DNA of 64,000 nucleotides from a virus, in the IMG/VR virus record IMGVR_UViG_3300042863_003045, positions 1 through 64,000 of that record. One strand, written 5' to 3'. Positions 17,472 through 27,488 of this stretch are shown piece after piece (within the stretch, counting starts at the first letter, position 1; every line of letters starts with the position of its first letter). The notes below the pieces were generated by a model. The model was not told the DNA's origin, searched no databases, and worked only from the letters and a program-made list of their open reading frames with translations. The position numbers and the translations under genes were made by a program.

Positions 17472-20400
17472 TTATTGTTGTATGAAACCACCTGCTTGTA
17501 TTGCTCCGGTTCTGAGTATAGTTATGTTATTAACAATTATGCCCATACCTTTTATGGGTTCAACAAACGTGTCTAAAACACCAATCTGGTTATCTATGAT
17601 TTCCGAAGTATTATTTTCATCATCACACTTATTGAAGTAGTTATATAAACCGTTTCTGTTTACATATCTTTCACAGATAACATCAGCTCTTAACTTAATT
17701 TCTGCTCTTATCTCAGGAGTATTGAATTTCCATTGGAAATCAAGTAACATTCTGGATAATTCTCTTTCAAGTTCAATAAGTACTTCTCTTACGTGGATAA
17801 AAGAAAGTGCAGATCTATAAAGAGTTTGTGCAGTATTTTCAGTTTCAATTATATATCCTCTATTTCTCTTGAAAACAATAGGATTCATTTGAGCTTGATT
17901 GAAGTTCTCAATATCTTCTGGATTGAAATCTTCTTCTAGTCCGGAAATATTAGTTATTCTACCATTTGTAACACCAGCCGCAATTGTCCAAGGAACAATA
18001 TTACTAAGTGTTGAATTATGTTTTCTCATAAATGTGAGAGCAACATAAGCAGAAGGTGGAACATCAACTGGTCTTCCATTATCATTTACAGTTAAGTAAG
18101 GAGTAAAGTAACCTACTGAAGAAACACCTCTTCCATCACCGAATGAGTAAAGGAATGCTGGAGAAGAATTTGGATCACCTCCTGTTGCAATGAATGATGT
18201 TTGAAGAACACCTTCGTTGTTAACAAATGAAGGAGAAGATGAATTCTTGAATGATTTCATTGAAGGCATATTAAGTATACCGAAACAATCCAATCTTTCG
18301 CCACATATATCAACTAATTGTTGTTTACTTCTTTCAGCTAATCCTAATCCAAATGAGTCAACAAGATATCTGAAGTCAAATGCTTCTTTGTTTGTTGCTG
18401 CTTTGAAGAGAGGAGTTCCTTTTTCAATTAGATTTAGAATCTGTGATTGTTTTGATTCTGTTCCATCAGGCAAAGAATCTTGTCTTATTCTGAATCCTTT
18501 AAGACTTATAGCCTTGTATGTAGAAACATAATCATCCAATTGAGTGTACATAAATGTTTGTTTATCACCGAAATCTGAAATCTTGATCTCTGTATCACAA
18601 GTAATCTCAGCTAATGTAGAATCCCCACTCCAAAGTCTCTTCCTAAGAACTCTTGTTAGTTTTCTAGGCATTTCATCTGTTTGTAGTAGTGATTCATCAT
18701 ATTCTGCTTCTAAATAATCACCCACACTAAGCTCAGTATATCTACTTGCTCTAACGAGTATCTTATTTGGTTCTGGTGTCCAGTTTGCTGGATATTCAAC
18801 TTCAACAGATTGTTTATAATTAGAATCGAAAGATTTAACTACAATAGTTTCATTTGCCCAAAGTGATTTAAGAGAAGTATCCACCGAACTTTCAAAAGGA
18901 ACTGAAGATTGTAATAGTTCATCTTCAAATGTAACTATCATATTGAGTTCATTATCAAAGTGCATATCAAGATAAACTTTTTCATCCAAACTATCATTGT
19001 ATGAGAAAATATTATTAACAGCGTTCACAAATTCTTCGGTGATATTCTCATTTACTTCAAATGCGTAGTAAGAATAAGTAGCAGATGCACTGAATCCATA
19101 AACTTGACCAGATAATGTATCCAAAAGATCAGCTCTTTGTTCTGATGTATAGTTGTTGCTATATCCATTATACGGAGCAGGTAAAATAATAGTATTAATA
19201 GTTGTATTCAGACCCTCATCAGATTTATAAGTAAATACTCCTGAGTTAAGAGGAGTAGTAAGTAAGAACTTATATCCAGAAAGTAAATTTACTTCTGTAA
19301 AGAAGGTATTATTCTGAGTTTCGATCTCTGTTCTTGGAACACCTAAGTAATCTTCCTCTTCTTGATTTACACCAAATACGATATAATCATATCCAGCGAG
19401 TGAAGCAGTTACTGATTCACCTGCTATGAATTGAACTTGAACTGGTGAGTAATTAACCTTTTGGTAAATAACATCAGTAGTATTTATAATACCTTGATCA
19501 TAAGATTGGTACATTTTAGAGTATTGAGCAACAACCCCTTGTGTAAGACCTGCTGGTCTTGATTTAGTTACAACAGATTCTCTACCCATTATGAATTCAT
19601 CATCAAGCTTGTATATTACAAGAGGTAAAGAAGCAGTTGCTAAAGTTATAACATCAACATTTGATGCGAAGTAACTATCAACATAACCATCATCAACAAC
19701 AACATTTGTTGAAGGATTTGTAACTGGAACATCTATTGAAAGATCAAAAGATCTATTGAAACTATTGTTATTAACAACATTCTCTAATTGTACAAATGAT
19801 AAGTTTAGTTTTTCAGATGGTCCACCAAGAGAATCTATTGGATCTATCAATAATACACCTTTATCTGATGAAAGATAGTCAATCATATTATTGAAAGTCT
19901 TTAACTTTCTATAAGCATCATAGTTTCTTGGTGTTATTGTTTGTGCAGTATTTGGGAATACAACTGTAAAGGATTGTGATCCATTAACAACATATTGAAA
20001 ATCCACACCACTGACCAAAGGTGAGTAAGCATCATCACCACCAGCACTCAAAGTTGTATTAAAAGAAATAGAAACTGGATTAGAATTTACTCCAGAGAAT
20101 GTTCCTGCAAAACAACTAAATGTTACGTATCCTAATACTATATCAGATGTGGCAACTAATGGGTTAGTAGAAGGTGTGTTTGTCTGATAAGATTTTATCT
20201 CACCATTTGTATCAACTACGAATGCTGCAACATATGATGCTGTTGTAGTAAGTGAGGATGAATAAAAAGATGATGATAGATTTATTACACCGTTTGATCC
20301 ACCATTTGGTGAAGAAGTGTCAGTTATTTCTACATATTGTCCTCCTATCACTGCGTATCCATTAGGATTTGCGGATTGAATATCATATGTTACTGATATT

Positions 20401-21707
20401 GTTTGACCAGAATGTGTAAAAACATCCACATAAATATCATTTACATATCCCTCAGTGAACCAGTATGTTCTTTTGAATTCACCATTTTGTTCCTTTGGGT
20501 ATCCTGTTAAGTATCCACCTTTAACCACTGCATCATCTGGATTTAATGTGTGTCTAAATACAAAAGATCCAGTTGTTCCAAATAATGCCATAACGTTACC
20601 TGGTCTATCCAAAACTCTTGTTTGGAATGGATTACTTTCTGTTATTGTTTCATTATATGAAAGGAAGTTGATTTTAACTTCACCATCAGAGGATCCATCA
20701 TTTGAATCCAATTCGTTATAGTTAGTGGATCCTGAAGTTGGTGGATTTGCAGTTAAATCATCACCTACAAAGTTATTACCAATAAGGTCAACTAAACCTT
20801 TTGGATAATCTGTTTCAAATAAGTCAACATTGAATGCACAAAATACACCATGTTGATCAGTTCCTCTGTTTATAACAGTTTCTATGAAAATATTCTGACC
20901 ATTTTGATCTCTGAAGTAAGGAATTAAAGAAAGTCCTTCTGCATAAGCCAGTGTTGTTATATTTCTATCATTAGAGAAATTTCTAACCTGTTCTTTTCTA
21001 AGACCACTTGGTGAGAAGTATTGAGCAAATCTTGCATCAACAGATAGATTCCTATAATCAGAGTAATCACCAGCAATAACAATAACATCAACTAAATAGT
21101 CTGATGCTAAATCATTTGGATGAACATAAGGTGGTACTTTTTCAACAGCACCATACCAATCAATAAGAGGAACATTAAATCCAGTTCTCTGTGATTTGAA
21201 TGCAAAAATAGTTACATATTTATCAGATAAGTTTGTGAAGTTTAAAAGTCTTTTTTCCCATCCAACATTATTTTTTGTAAGATTAATAAAAGCATCAGTA
21301 TCTTTTTTCCAGAATCCAGTTGTATCAAAGAACCTTCTATAAGGACCTTCTCTTTCAATATCATTCTGAACAGTTGTTGCACATGATAGTGACTGATATT
21401 CAATCTTATCTAAATTATCATCAGTTAAAAGCAAGTTAATTGCGAAAACTGGTGAAGCTTCTAATAATTTTGAAATCGTTCTGTGAAAGAACGAACCTTT
21501 TCTCTCAAGTTGTCTATCAAGAGGTCCAAAAACTCTTTCTAAGTCGCCTATATTAGTTAGACGAATTGGAGTATTTACTGGTCCTTTTTTAGAAACACCA
21601 ATAACTGTATTTGTTATCCCCTCTACTATTGGACTTGAGATCACTGACTGGTCAAATTCTTCTATGAAGATACCAGGTCTTCTGTATTTACCGATTTGGA
21701 TTGCCAT
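17472..21707 (-). CDS. 18: Tail sheath protein, gp18-like, very large
   Basis: 1411 residues, more than twice T4 gp18 (659). The N terminus MAIQIGKYRRPGIFIEEFDQ and the following VEGITNTVIGVSKKGPVNTP are the classic sheath start. The C-terminal 450 residues contain the conserved core: FGDGRGVSSVGYFTPY, VNDNGRPVDVPPSAYVALTF, RNRGYIIETENTAQTLYRSA, FQWKFNTPEIRAEIKLR and IVNNITILRTGAIQAGGFIQ. The middle, about residues 320-1000, is extra Ser/Thr/Gly-rich beta-type sequence, probably surface domains on the sheath. It contracts to drive the tube through the envelope. Confidence 0.92.
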   Translation of the reverse strand: MAIQIGKYRRPGIFIEEFDQSVISSPIVEGITNTVIGVSKKGPVNTPIRLTNIGDLERVFGPLDRQLERKGSFFHRTISKLLEASPVFAINLLLTDDNLDKIEYQSLSCATTVQNDIEREGPYRRFFDTTGFWKKDTDAFINLTKNNVGWEKRLLNFTNLSDKYVTIFAFKSQRTGFNVPLIDWYGAVEKVPPYVHPNDLASDYLVDVIVIAGDYSDYRNLSVDARFAQYFSPSGLRKEQVRNFSNDRNITTLAYAEGLSLIPYFRDQNGQNIFIETVINRGTDQHGVFCAFNVDLFETDYPKGLVDLIGNNFVGDDLTANPPTSGSTNYNELDSNDGSSDGEVKINFLSYNETITESNPFQTRVLDRPGNVMALFGTTGSFVFRHTLNPDDAVVKGGYLTGYPKEQNGEFKRTYWFTEGYVNDIYVDVFTHSGQTISVTYDIQSANPNGYAVIGGQYVEITDTSSPNGGSNGVINLSSSFYSSSLTTTASYVAAFVVDTNGEIKSYQTNTPSTNPLVATSDIVLGYVTFSCFAGTFSGVNSNPVSISFNTTLSAGGDDAYSPLVSGVDFQYVVNGSQSFTVVFPNTAQTITPRNYDAYRKLKTFNNMIDYLSSDKGVLLIDPIDSLGGPSEKLNLSFVQLENVVNNNSFNRSFDLSIDVPVTNPSTNVVVDDGYVDSYFASNVDVITLATASLPLVIYKLDDEFIMGRESVVTKSRPAGLTQGVVAQYSKMYQSYDQGIINTTDVIYQKVNYSPVQVQFIAGESVTASLAGYDYIVFGVNQEEEDYLGVPRTEIETQNNTFFTEVNLLSGYKFLLTTPLNSGVFTYKSDEGLNTTINTIILPAPYNGYSNNYTSEQRADLLDTLSGQVYGFSASATYSYYAFEVNENITEEFVNAVNNIFSYNDSLDEKVYLDMHFDNELNMIVTFEDELLQSSVPFESSVDTSLKSLWANETIVVKSFDSNYKQSVEVEYPANWTPEPNKILVRASRYTELSVGDYLEAEYDESLLQTDEMPRKLTRVLRKRLWSGDSTLAEITCDTEIKISDFGDKQTFMYTQLDDYVSTYKAISLKGFRIRQDSLPDGTESKQSQILNLIEKGTPLFKAATNKEAFDFRYLVDSFGLGLAERSKQQLVDICGERLDCFGILNMPSMKSFKNSSSPSFVNNEGVLQTSFIATGGDPNSSPAFLYSFGDGRGVSSVGYFTPYLTVNDNGRPVDVPPSAYVALTFMRKHNSTLSNIVPWTIAAGVTNGRITNISGLEEDFNPEDIENFNQAQMNPIVFKRNRGYIIETENTAQTLYRSALSFIHVREVLIELERELSRMLLDFQWKFNTPEIRAEIKLRADVICERYVNRNGLYNYFNKCDDENNTSEIIDNQIGVLDTFVEPIKGMGIIVNNITILRTGAIQAGGFIQQ

Positions 21708-21765
21708 ATTCTTTAAATTTATTTTTTATTTTAGTTATATATAAAAGATAAAAACTCATTTTTTT

Positions 21766-22371
21766 CTATTTTTCCAAGTTTTTTATCTTTTCTTCTTCGA
21801 CTTGCATAGTCTTCTCAAAATCTTCTTTTTTCTTCTCATAATTCTTTTCAGAAAGCGATAGTTCTTTTTGATTCTGAGATATTTTCATCTTTATTTCTTT
21901 TAAATATTCTTCACTTTTTTTCCTTTGTGAGTCAACCACTGCCTTTTGATCACTATTTTGTAGTTGATTGAATCTATCGATAAGATCAGATATTTGTTTT
22001 TGAACTTCGGATTGTTTTTCTTTATCCTTTTCTATTGATAATATGATTTTATCAACTCTTCTTTTCAGTTTATAAAGAGATGTTAGTAGAGTAAGATATT
22101 TATTTCTCTTATTAGAATCTTTTTGATTATTAAATACATTTTTCTGCAATTCATCATCAACTTCTGAATCTGTTTTATCAAGTTTGGAAAAAATAGACTC
22201 AACTGATGATTTTTTAGATTTGAATTCTTCAAAATCTTTCTTAATTGATTGAAGAGCATCTGAATTAGCTTTATCATTAGAATCAATTATGTTATTATCT
22301 GAGGTTGGTGTTATATCATCTGATATATCATCTTGTTCAAGAAATAAAGAGTAATTTTTTAAAAATTTCAT
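21766..22371 (-). CDS. Tagged coiled-coil protein
   Basis: 201 residues starting MKFLKNYSLFLEQ (tag). Residues 15-45 are acidic and Asn/Ser-rich; residues 45-200 form a long Lys/Glu/Gln coiled coil (KKSEEYLKEIKMKISQNQKE). No enzymatic motif. It is the last of four leftward tagged genes that lie upstream of the sheath gene. A core or scaffold-like internal head protein would fit, by analogy with highly helical phage core proteins. Confidence 0.6.
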   Translation of the reverse strand: MKFLKNYSLFLEQDDISDDITPTSDNNIIDSNDKANSDALQSIKKDFEEFKSKKSSVESIFSKLDKTDSEVDDELQKNVFNNQKDSNKRNKYLTLLTSLYKLKRRVDKIILSIEKDKEKQSEVQKQISDLIDRFNQLQNSDQKAVVDSQRKKSEEYLKEIKMKISQNQKELSLSEKNYEKKKEDFEKTMQVEEEKIKNLEK

Positions 22372-22396
22372 ATTGTATATATTAATATGAATATTT

Positions 22397-22600
22397 TCAA
22401 ATTTTTGAATTAATTATTCTTTCTAATAGTCCTTTACTTATACTTGGATGTATATTAAAGTCCTTTTCGATGAAATTCAATAGCTCTTCTAAAGATTTTA
22501 TATGTTTTGGATAACTTTCACATATTCTATTAATTAAAGAATCATTATTCAATAATTCTTCTTTTATACTAAATGTTTCATATTTTTTAATAGTCTTCAT
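22397..22600 (-). CDS. Short tagged helical protein
   Basis: 67 residues starting MKTIKKYETFSIKEE (tag-like). The remainder is a small helical domain (YPKHIKSLEELLNFIEKDFN, SKGLLERIIN) that might be a helix bundle or DNA-binding domain. The gene ends 25 nt from the next tagged gene and starts 4 nt from the previous stop, so it is in the operon. Family unknown. Confidence 0.5.
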   Translation of the reverse strand: MKTIKKYETFSIKEELLNNDSLINRICESYPKHIKSLEELLNFIEKDFNIHPSISKGLLERIINSKI

Positions 22601-22604
22601 ATTA

Positions 22605-23186
22605 TCATACTTTATTGGAATATTCAGATCTTAATTTATCTACTTTTGATTTATAATCTTCTTCTGAAATATTATTCTTTTTTCTTGTTAATTGTAATTC
22701 AGATAGTTTATCAAGTAACTCCCAAAATATTTTTACTATTTTTGGATTTACTCTACTATTTCCGTCTTTATCTATTAGGTGCTGTCCGTTTCTAACTAAT
22801 ACAAAATGTTGATCTCCGCCTTGAAATAATCTCCAATGTCTTGAATTACCAGTATTTTTTATAACTTCAATTTTTGTACCTGATTTAGTATCATTTGGTG
22901 AATATTCTCTTTCTGTATTTTTAATGATCTCTCTTCCTCCTTTAAAAAAGTCATTCACTTTTTCCAATTTTCTTGTTTCAGATTTATAATTTGTTTCTTT
23001 TGAATCCTTCTCTTTATTTTCAGAGTCTTCTGATAAAATTATTCTTCTTTTATGATCTCCAAATCTTACAACTTCAATTTGTTCTAGATTTTTCAATAAT
23101 TTTTGAAAATCATCTTTTACTGTTTGGTCAAATTCAAATTTTTTTCCAAAACTAAAGAATTCTTCTATTTTTACTAAGTGTTTCAT
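22605..23186 (-). CDS. Tagged protein of unknown function
   Basis: 193 residues starting MKHLVKIEEFFSFGKK (tag). A Lys/Glu-rich linker occupies residues 50-95. Residues 105-150 form a compact beta region (TKIEVIKNTGNSRHWRLFQG, GDQHFVLVRNGQHLID), followed by helices (PKIVKIFWELLDKLSELQLT). No family recognised. It sits 12 nt downstream of the 1031-residue gene's stop on the same strand. Confidence 0.55.
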   Translation of the reverse strand: MKHLVKIEEFFSFGKKFEFDQTVKDDFQKLLKNLEQIEVVRFGDHKRRIILSEDSENKEKDSKETNYKSETRKLEKVNDFFKGGREIIKNTEREYSPNDTKSGTKIEVIKNTGNSRHWRLFQGGDQHFVLVRNGQHLIDKDGNSRVNPKIVKIFWELLDKLSELQLTRKKNNISEEDYKSKVDKLRSEYSNKV

Positions 23187-23198
23187 GATATTATTATT

Positions 23199-26100
23199 TT
23201 ATTTTTTGAATTTGAAATCAATTAATCCGAATTTTTTAAGTCTATCATAATATTCTTCTTTATTATACCATACTTTATCTAAAATTTCTTTAGATTCTTT
23301 ATTAACAAGAATTTTTAATTCTTTTATAAAACGATTTTCATTTTCAAATTCAACATTATCTGGAGATCCATCAAATAAGTTCATTTTAGATTTAGAAAAT
23401 TCAAGATTTCCACTACTCACTAATTGTTTAGTATTACTAAGTTCCATTTTAACTAACTTCAATGAAGTGGATTCTTTAGTTGGGGTGGTTCCTAAATTGA
23501 CTAATGATGATTTAGTATCAATCACTTTATTACCATCTGATATAAAGAAGTAGTAATCACTATCTTTTTTCCCTAGATATAATAAATATAGATTACCATC
23601 TTTATTAGAAATTTTAAGATATAATTTCTCCTTTGAGTCTCTATTTAATTTATTAAATAGTGAATCAACATTAGATTCACCTAATATTACAAATTCTCCT
23701 TCAACTTTATCCGATACCTCTTTAGCAACTTCTGCAGCCGGTTCCACATCACCTCCTTTACCAATTGCTTTACCAGAAACATTATCTGATATGTTAAAAT
23801 ATTCTTTTAGGAATGTTCCTATAGCACCTTGTCTATAAATTTTTGGATCATCAATAAGTTGTGTGATGAATTTTAAGAGTATTTTACCAATTGGTTTTGC
23901 ATTCCTATTATCTTTGTTCGGAGTTTCTCCTAATTTCGATCCCATTTCAGATAGTTTACCTTTTCCTTCTTCACTTTCATCAACTTTAAAATAAAATTTA
24001 GCATCATCACTGAATATAGTTTCAGTATATTTAGTTTCTCCTAAAATATCAAGTATTGCATTTTCCCATTTTTGATATATTTCTATATTTCTATAAGGAC
24101 CAACACCTGGTTTATCTGGAGTGCCACTCTCACCACTACCAGATCCAACAAACTCATACTGATCAAATACTCTTCCAGCAACTCTACCGTCTGTTCTACC
24201 AGAAGGAATTCTTCCAGGCGTATGAAGTCTCCAAGCTCTCAAGAAAAGTCTTACTAATTCAAATATCTGATTTTCATTTGATATTATAAACTCCTCAGAT
24301 ATTCGTCCAGATTTCTTTATTGTTTCTCCATCTGATGCATCTATTTCGAACATTTTTTGGATATCTTCATCAAATATCTCATTAAACTTTTCTTCAATTT
24401 TTGAATACTCTACTCCTTCAGTTTTCTCTAGAATCAAAAAGTTATTATATGATGCTATAACTACTGATTCTTTTTTTAATTTTGGAACTAATTTTTCTAA
24501 TTCAAAGAAAGAATTTACAAATTTTTTCAAAGGAGAAATAGCACTTCCATAACTACCAGTTAATCCCATATCTTCTTTGAATGATAATAGTATTCTTCCA
24601 AATAATGATACTGATTTTGCAACATCATTCACATTAACAGCTTCTTTTATCAATTCTTCAAATGATATTGGTTTTCCAGTTGTTGATTTGTTTAAAACTA
24701 CTTGTTTACAAATTGTTTTAATATCTTTTTTAGATTGTAAAAGCTTTTCTTTACCATCTTTAGAAGAAGTTTTTAATAACTCTTCTATTTGAGGTATAAA
24801 ATTTTTAATTCCCGATTTTTCATAAGCATTTATAACTTTTTTCCAAGCATTTTTTGAATGCACTTCATCTTTTTGTAAATTAGCCTCAGCTTCTTCGTAT
24901 AAAAAAGAATATGATGCCTTATCTATTTTTACATTACCACTAATTTCTCTGTTTCCAGATTCAGATCCAGTTGATTTACCAAGTGGCAAATCAACACTCC
25001 ATTTTTGTTTTGATATTGTAGATATTTCTTTTTTCAAATCTTCAATATTTTTATATCCTATTGCTTTACCACTTTTATCTTTCTTTTCTTTAGAAATTCC
25101 ATAGCTATTAGCTTGTATATTGATTAGTTTCTTTAAATTATCGTTTAATTTTTTCTTATAAATCTCAACATTTTTATTATCACCTTTTTTCTGAGCAATT
25201 TTAATAGCCTCTTGTTCCATCTTCATTGAATTTACAAGAATTTTAGAAAACGTAACTGGATTCTTATTACCCACTAGACTTTTTTGTATATTATCATATT
25301 TATCTTTGTTAAAAGATGTTGATACATCTTCACCAGGTTTTTCTACTTTAGAATCTGGTGATGTTCCATCCAGATTATAAATCTTTAATGTTTCTACTGA
25401 GTTTCCAGTGCCAACTTTATTGTAACTCTCTCTACCATCATACTTTTGACCTTTTTGTATTAATATAACCCAAACTCGATCATTAGGCAATTTATCCCCC
25501 TTTATATCATCTTCAGTGAGCCACTTTTTATCTTCTGCTTTTTTAATCTCTGTTTCCTTACTTACCAATAAACATCTTCTCTTTTCTCCTTCAACATTTA
25601 TATACATATACTCGCTACCAACTTTTAACTTGGATTTAGCAGAAATTACTTTATTTTCAAATGGTTCTTTTCCACCACCGAATCTAACAACATTAGATTT
25701 TATCATATTATGTAAATCAACTATTGATTGTAAAAAATCTTTTGATGTTTTATAAAATACTTTATTTGGGTCAGTAGAATCTCCTTCACCTTCTCCTTCA
25801 CCCTCTCCTTCACCCTCTTCTTTGCCTTCTCCCTCCTTAGAGATTAAGGATTCTAAATATATTATGAATTCTTCGATTTTATCAATCATAAAATCTTCAT
25901 CTTCAAACCTTGGACTCGTATTTTCAATTACTTCGATTATTGTTTCACATATTCTTATTAGACTTTCAACATCTTCCTCGTTGTCTATACCTTCCTTTAA
26001 CTTACCCATCAAATCACTTGTCATTACCCAAGTGGATAATTGCTCAGAGACATTTATTTTACATTGATCAACTAAACTATCAAAATATTTTTTTGTAGCA

Positions 26101-26294
26101 TCAATAACACCATCCATTTTCTTTAGATTGCGTTTTGTTTTTATTTTTCTGCCTATTGAACTAATAAGAATGCCAACCCAAGAATCTCCCCAGTTTACAT
26201 CATTAGCAAATGCCTCATTTATTTTTGTATATTTGTTATAATTACGACTATTTAGATTCTCTAAATATTGTGAATGAGTTAAAATTCTTTTCAT
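23199..26294 (-). CDS. Giant tagged protein, putative internal virion protein
   Basis: 1031 residues. The N terminus MKRILTHSQYLENLN is tag-like, and KYTKINEAFANDVNW (residues 21-35) gives a second candidate processing site. Residues about 152-172 are an uninterrupted Glu-Gly repeat, a flexible linker. The rest is mostly helical, with Lys-rich segments and no membrane span, nuclease or polymerase motif that I can see. Size, tag and position upstream of the sheath suggest an ejected internal protein. It is the first gene of the leftward cluster, and TTTAATATATATAG lies just before its start. Confidence 0.6.
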   Translation of the reverse strand: MKRILTHSQYLENLNSRNYNKYTKINEAFANDVNWGDSWVGILISSIGRKIKTKRNLKKMDGVIDATKKYFDSLVDQCKINVSEQLSTWVMTSDLMGKLKEGIDNEEDVESLIRICETIIEVIENTSPRFEDEDFMIDKIEEFIIYLESLISKEGEGKEEGEGEGEGEGEGDSTDPNKVFYKTSKDFLQSIVDLHNMIKSNVVRFGGGKEPFENKVISAKSKLKVGSEYMYINVEGEKRRCLLVSKETEIKKAEDKKWLTEDDIKGDKLPNDRVWVILIQKGQKYDGRESYNKVGTGNSVETLKIYNLDGTSPDSKVEKPGEDVSTSFNKDKYDNIQKSLVGNKNPVTFSKILVNSMKMEQEAIKIAQKKGDNKNVEIYKKKLNDNLKKLINIQANSYGISKEKKDKSGKAIGYKNIEDLKKEISTISKQKWSVDLPLGKSTGSESGNREISGNVKIDKASYSFLYEEAEANLQKDEVHSKNAWKKVINAYEKSGIKNFIPQIEELLKTSSKDGKEKLLQSKKDIKTICKQVVLNKSTTGKPISFEELIKEAVNVNDVAKSVSLFGRILLSFKEDMGLTGSYGSAISPLKKFVNSFFELEKLVPKLKKESVVIASYNNFLILEKTEGVEYSKIEEKFNEIFDEDIQKMFEIDASDGETIKKSGRISEEFIISNENQIFELVRLFLRAWRLHTPGRIPSGRTDGRVAGRVFDQYEFVGSGSGESGTPDKPGVGPYRNIEIYQKWENAILDILGETKYTETIFSDDAKFYFKVDESEEGKGKLSEMGSKLGETPNKDNRNAKPIGKILLKFITQLIDDPKIYRQGAIGTFLKEYFNISDNVSGKAIGKGGDVEPAAEVAKEVSDKVEGEFVILGESNVDSLFNKLNRDSKEKLYLKISNKDGNLYLLYLGKKDSDYYFFISDGNKVIDTKSSLVNLGTTPTKESTSLKLVKMELSNTKQLVSSGNLEFSKSKMNLFDGSPDNVEFENENRFIKELKILVNKESKEILDKVWYNKEEYYDRLKKFGLIDFKFKK

Positions 26295-26359
26295 GTAAAA
26301 AATATTTTTTTCTATATATATTAAATATATTTTTATATATTTGTATAAATAAAAAAAAG

Positions 26360-26719
26360 ATGAAGAATTTATTTTGTATAGATTTGAGATTGTTTAATCA
26401 CATAACAATTAATAAAGTTACTGATAAGTATGGAATTCCTTTCGAAAAGCTTTGGGAACTTAAAAAAGATGGTGTTGCCAAAATATGGATTGATGAAACT
26501 CCATATGACGGCAAAAATATATTAATCGCTTATAATACAAAAAAATCAGATGAAATTATATTTACAGATACGTTGAAAGAACATCTAAGTAAAATGGATT
26601 TCATGAAACCTGAAAAACGAAAACTAGATACAGATTCTATTCTTGAAAAAATATCAAAATTTGGAATTTCATCTCTAAAAGCGGATGAAAAAGAATTTTT
26701 GGATAATTTAAGCAAATAA
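26360..26719 (+). CDS. Small phage protein with Bacteroidota-type C-terminal helix pair
   Basis: I use the ATG at 26360 (MKNLFCIDLRLFNHITINKV), not the longer frame, whose first 50 residues are translated promoter sequence. 119 residues. The last 28, DSILEKISKFGISSLKADEK then EFLDNLSK, match a short helix pair common at the C termini of Bacteroidota proteins (leucine-rich DKIsxxGxxSLTxEExxFL pattern, DUF6576-like). A TATATTTG box lies about 25 nt before the start, in the style of Bacteroidota -7 elements. Confidence 0.6.
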   Translation: MKNLFCIDLRLFNHITINKVTDKYGIPFEKLWELKKDGVAKIWIDETPYDGKNILIAYNTKKSDEIIFTDTLKEHLSKMDFMKPEKRKLDTDSILEKISKFGISSLKADEKEFLDNLSK

Positions 26720-26725
26720 TAATAT

Positions 26726-26923
26726 CTAAAAATCTTTTAAGTGTTCTATTTTAGACACTTTATCTCCTGTTATTTTTTCACGTAATTTATCCTAAGAATA
26801 TTGGTCGTCATCCATTAGTGATTTAATATAATTTATTAGTTCTTCATCATCGGAATATTTAACCAACATAAGATTATCTATAACTAATGTTTGTAATTCA
26901 TTTATTATCATATTTCTATCCAT
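26726..26923 (-). pseudogene. Small gene interrupted by an in-frame TAG
   Basis: An ATG at 26923 opens 43 coherent residues (MDRNMIINELQTLVIDNLML...) ending at TAG (26792-26794). The same frame then continues with 21 plausible residues (DKLREKITGDKVSKIEHLKD F) to a second TAG at 26726. TAG is an ordinary stop elsewhere here, so this is probably a nonsense mutation in a 65-residue gene. It overlaps the upstream 71-residue gene by 16 nt. Confidence 0.4.
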
Positions 26924-27123
26924 ATTTTATTGAATAGTGTATCAATATCTTCATAACTTATATGGTTATCATTTAAGTATGTTTCCACTTTCATTATTTT
27001 ATCTTTTATTTTATCATCTAACTTCTTATTAGTGGCACTTTCAATGATATGGAAACCTATATCATCACCATAAGGAAAGTTCCATCTATCGTCATAATAA
27101 TAAAAAGCAGATCTCACTGCCAT
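26908..27123 (-). CDS. Hypothetical small protein
   Basis: 71 residues (MAVRSAFYYYDDRWNFPYGD, then DIGFHIIESATNKKLDDKIK and a helical end). Aromatic-rich N terminus, helical C terminus, family unknown. Its start overlaps the end of the ATG-less frame at 27092-27367, and its end overlaps the interrupted frame at 26923, so three small leftward frames are chained together. Confidence 0.5.
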   Translation of the reverse strand: MAVRSAFYYYDDRWNFPYGDDIGFHIIESATNKKLDDKIKDKIMKVETYLNDNHISYEDIDTLFNKIWIEI

Positions 27124-27367
27124 TTATTAGTATTTTAAACTGGTTTTTAAAGTCAAAAAATACTACATCACCTTTTAAATTGCTCTTTATACAACGGTCA
27201 ATTATTTTTTCAACTATTTTACCGAAATCATCAGTATTTTTTATTAAACTTCTTTCAATAAGTTTATAATCTAAATTATGTTCTTTTGTATGGTTATATT
27301 TTACAACCCAACTATTATAGCTTTTAACATTATTTATAGATTCCAGATATAGTGAAAATTTCCGTAT
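27092..27367 (-). pseudogene. Tag-bearing 91-codon frame without an ATG start
   Basis: From an ATA codon at 27367 the frame reads (I)RKFSLYLESINNVKS, a good match to the shared tag, and runs 91 codons of protein-like sequence (KYNHTKEHNLDYKLIERSLI, IVEKIIDRCIKSNLKGDVVF) to TGA at 27092. No ATG, GTG or TTG occurs before the tag in this frame. Either ATG mutated to ATA and the gene is dead, or ATA is used. A plus-strand terminator hairpin abuts the 5' end. Confidence 0.4.
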
Positions 27368-27382
27368 ATAAAATTGAATACA

Positions 27383-27410
27383 AACCCTGCTGATTTCAGT
27401 AGGGTTTTTT
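27383..27410 (+). terminator. Intrinsic terminator
   Basis: AACCCTGCTGA pairs with TCAGTAGGGTT (one G-T pair) around a 2-nt loop, followed by a T run. It is oriented for plus-strand transcripts and would shield the 27489 gene from upstream readthrough. Confidence 0.65.
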
Positions 27411-27488
27411 TATTTTCCTAAAAAATCCAGTCTTGAATTTTCCTAAAAATAGAAATAATATATAATACATAAATTAAATAAATTTAAG

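Noticed and set aside
18217-18531. 104-residue frame opposite the sheath gene
   Set aside because: Lies wholly within the conserved sheath C-terminal region on the other strand; a shadow.
25495-25505. G-run on the minus strand within the 1031-residue gene
   Set aside because: No TATATA box downstream and no gene start nearby; explained by codons.
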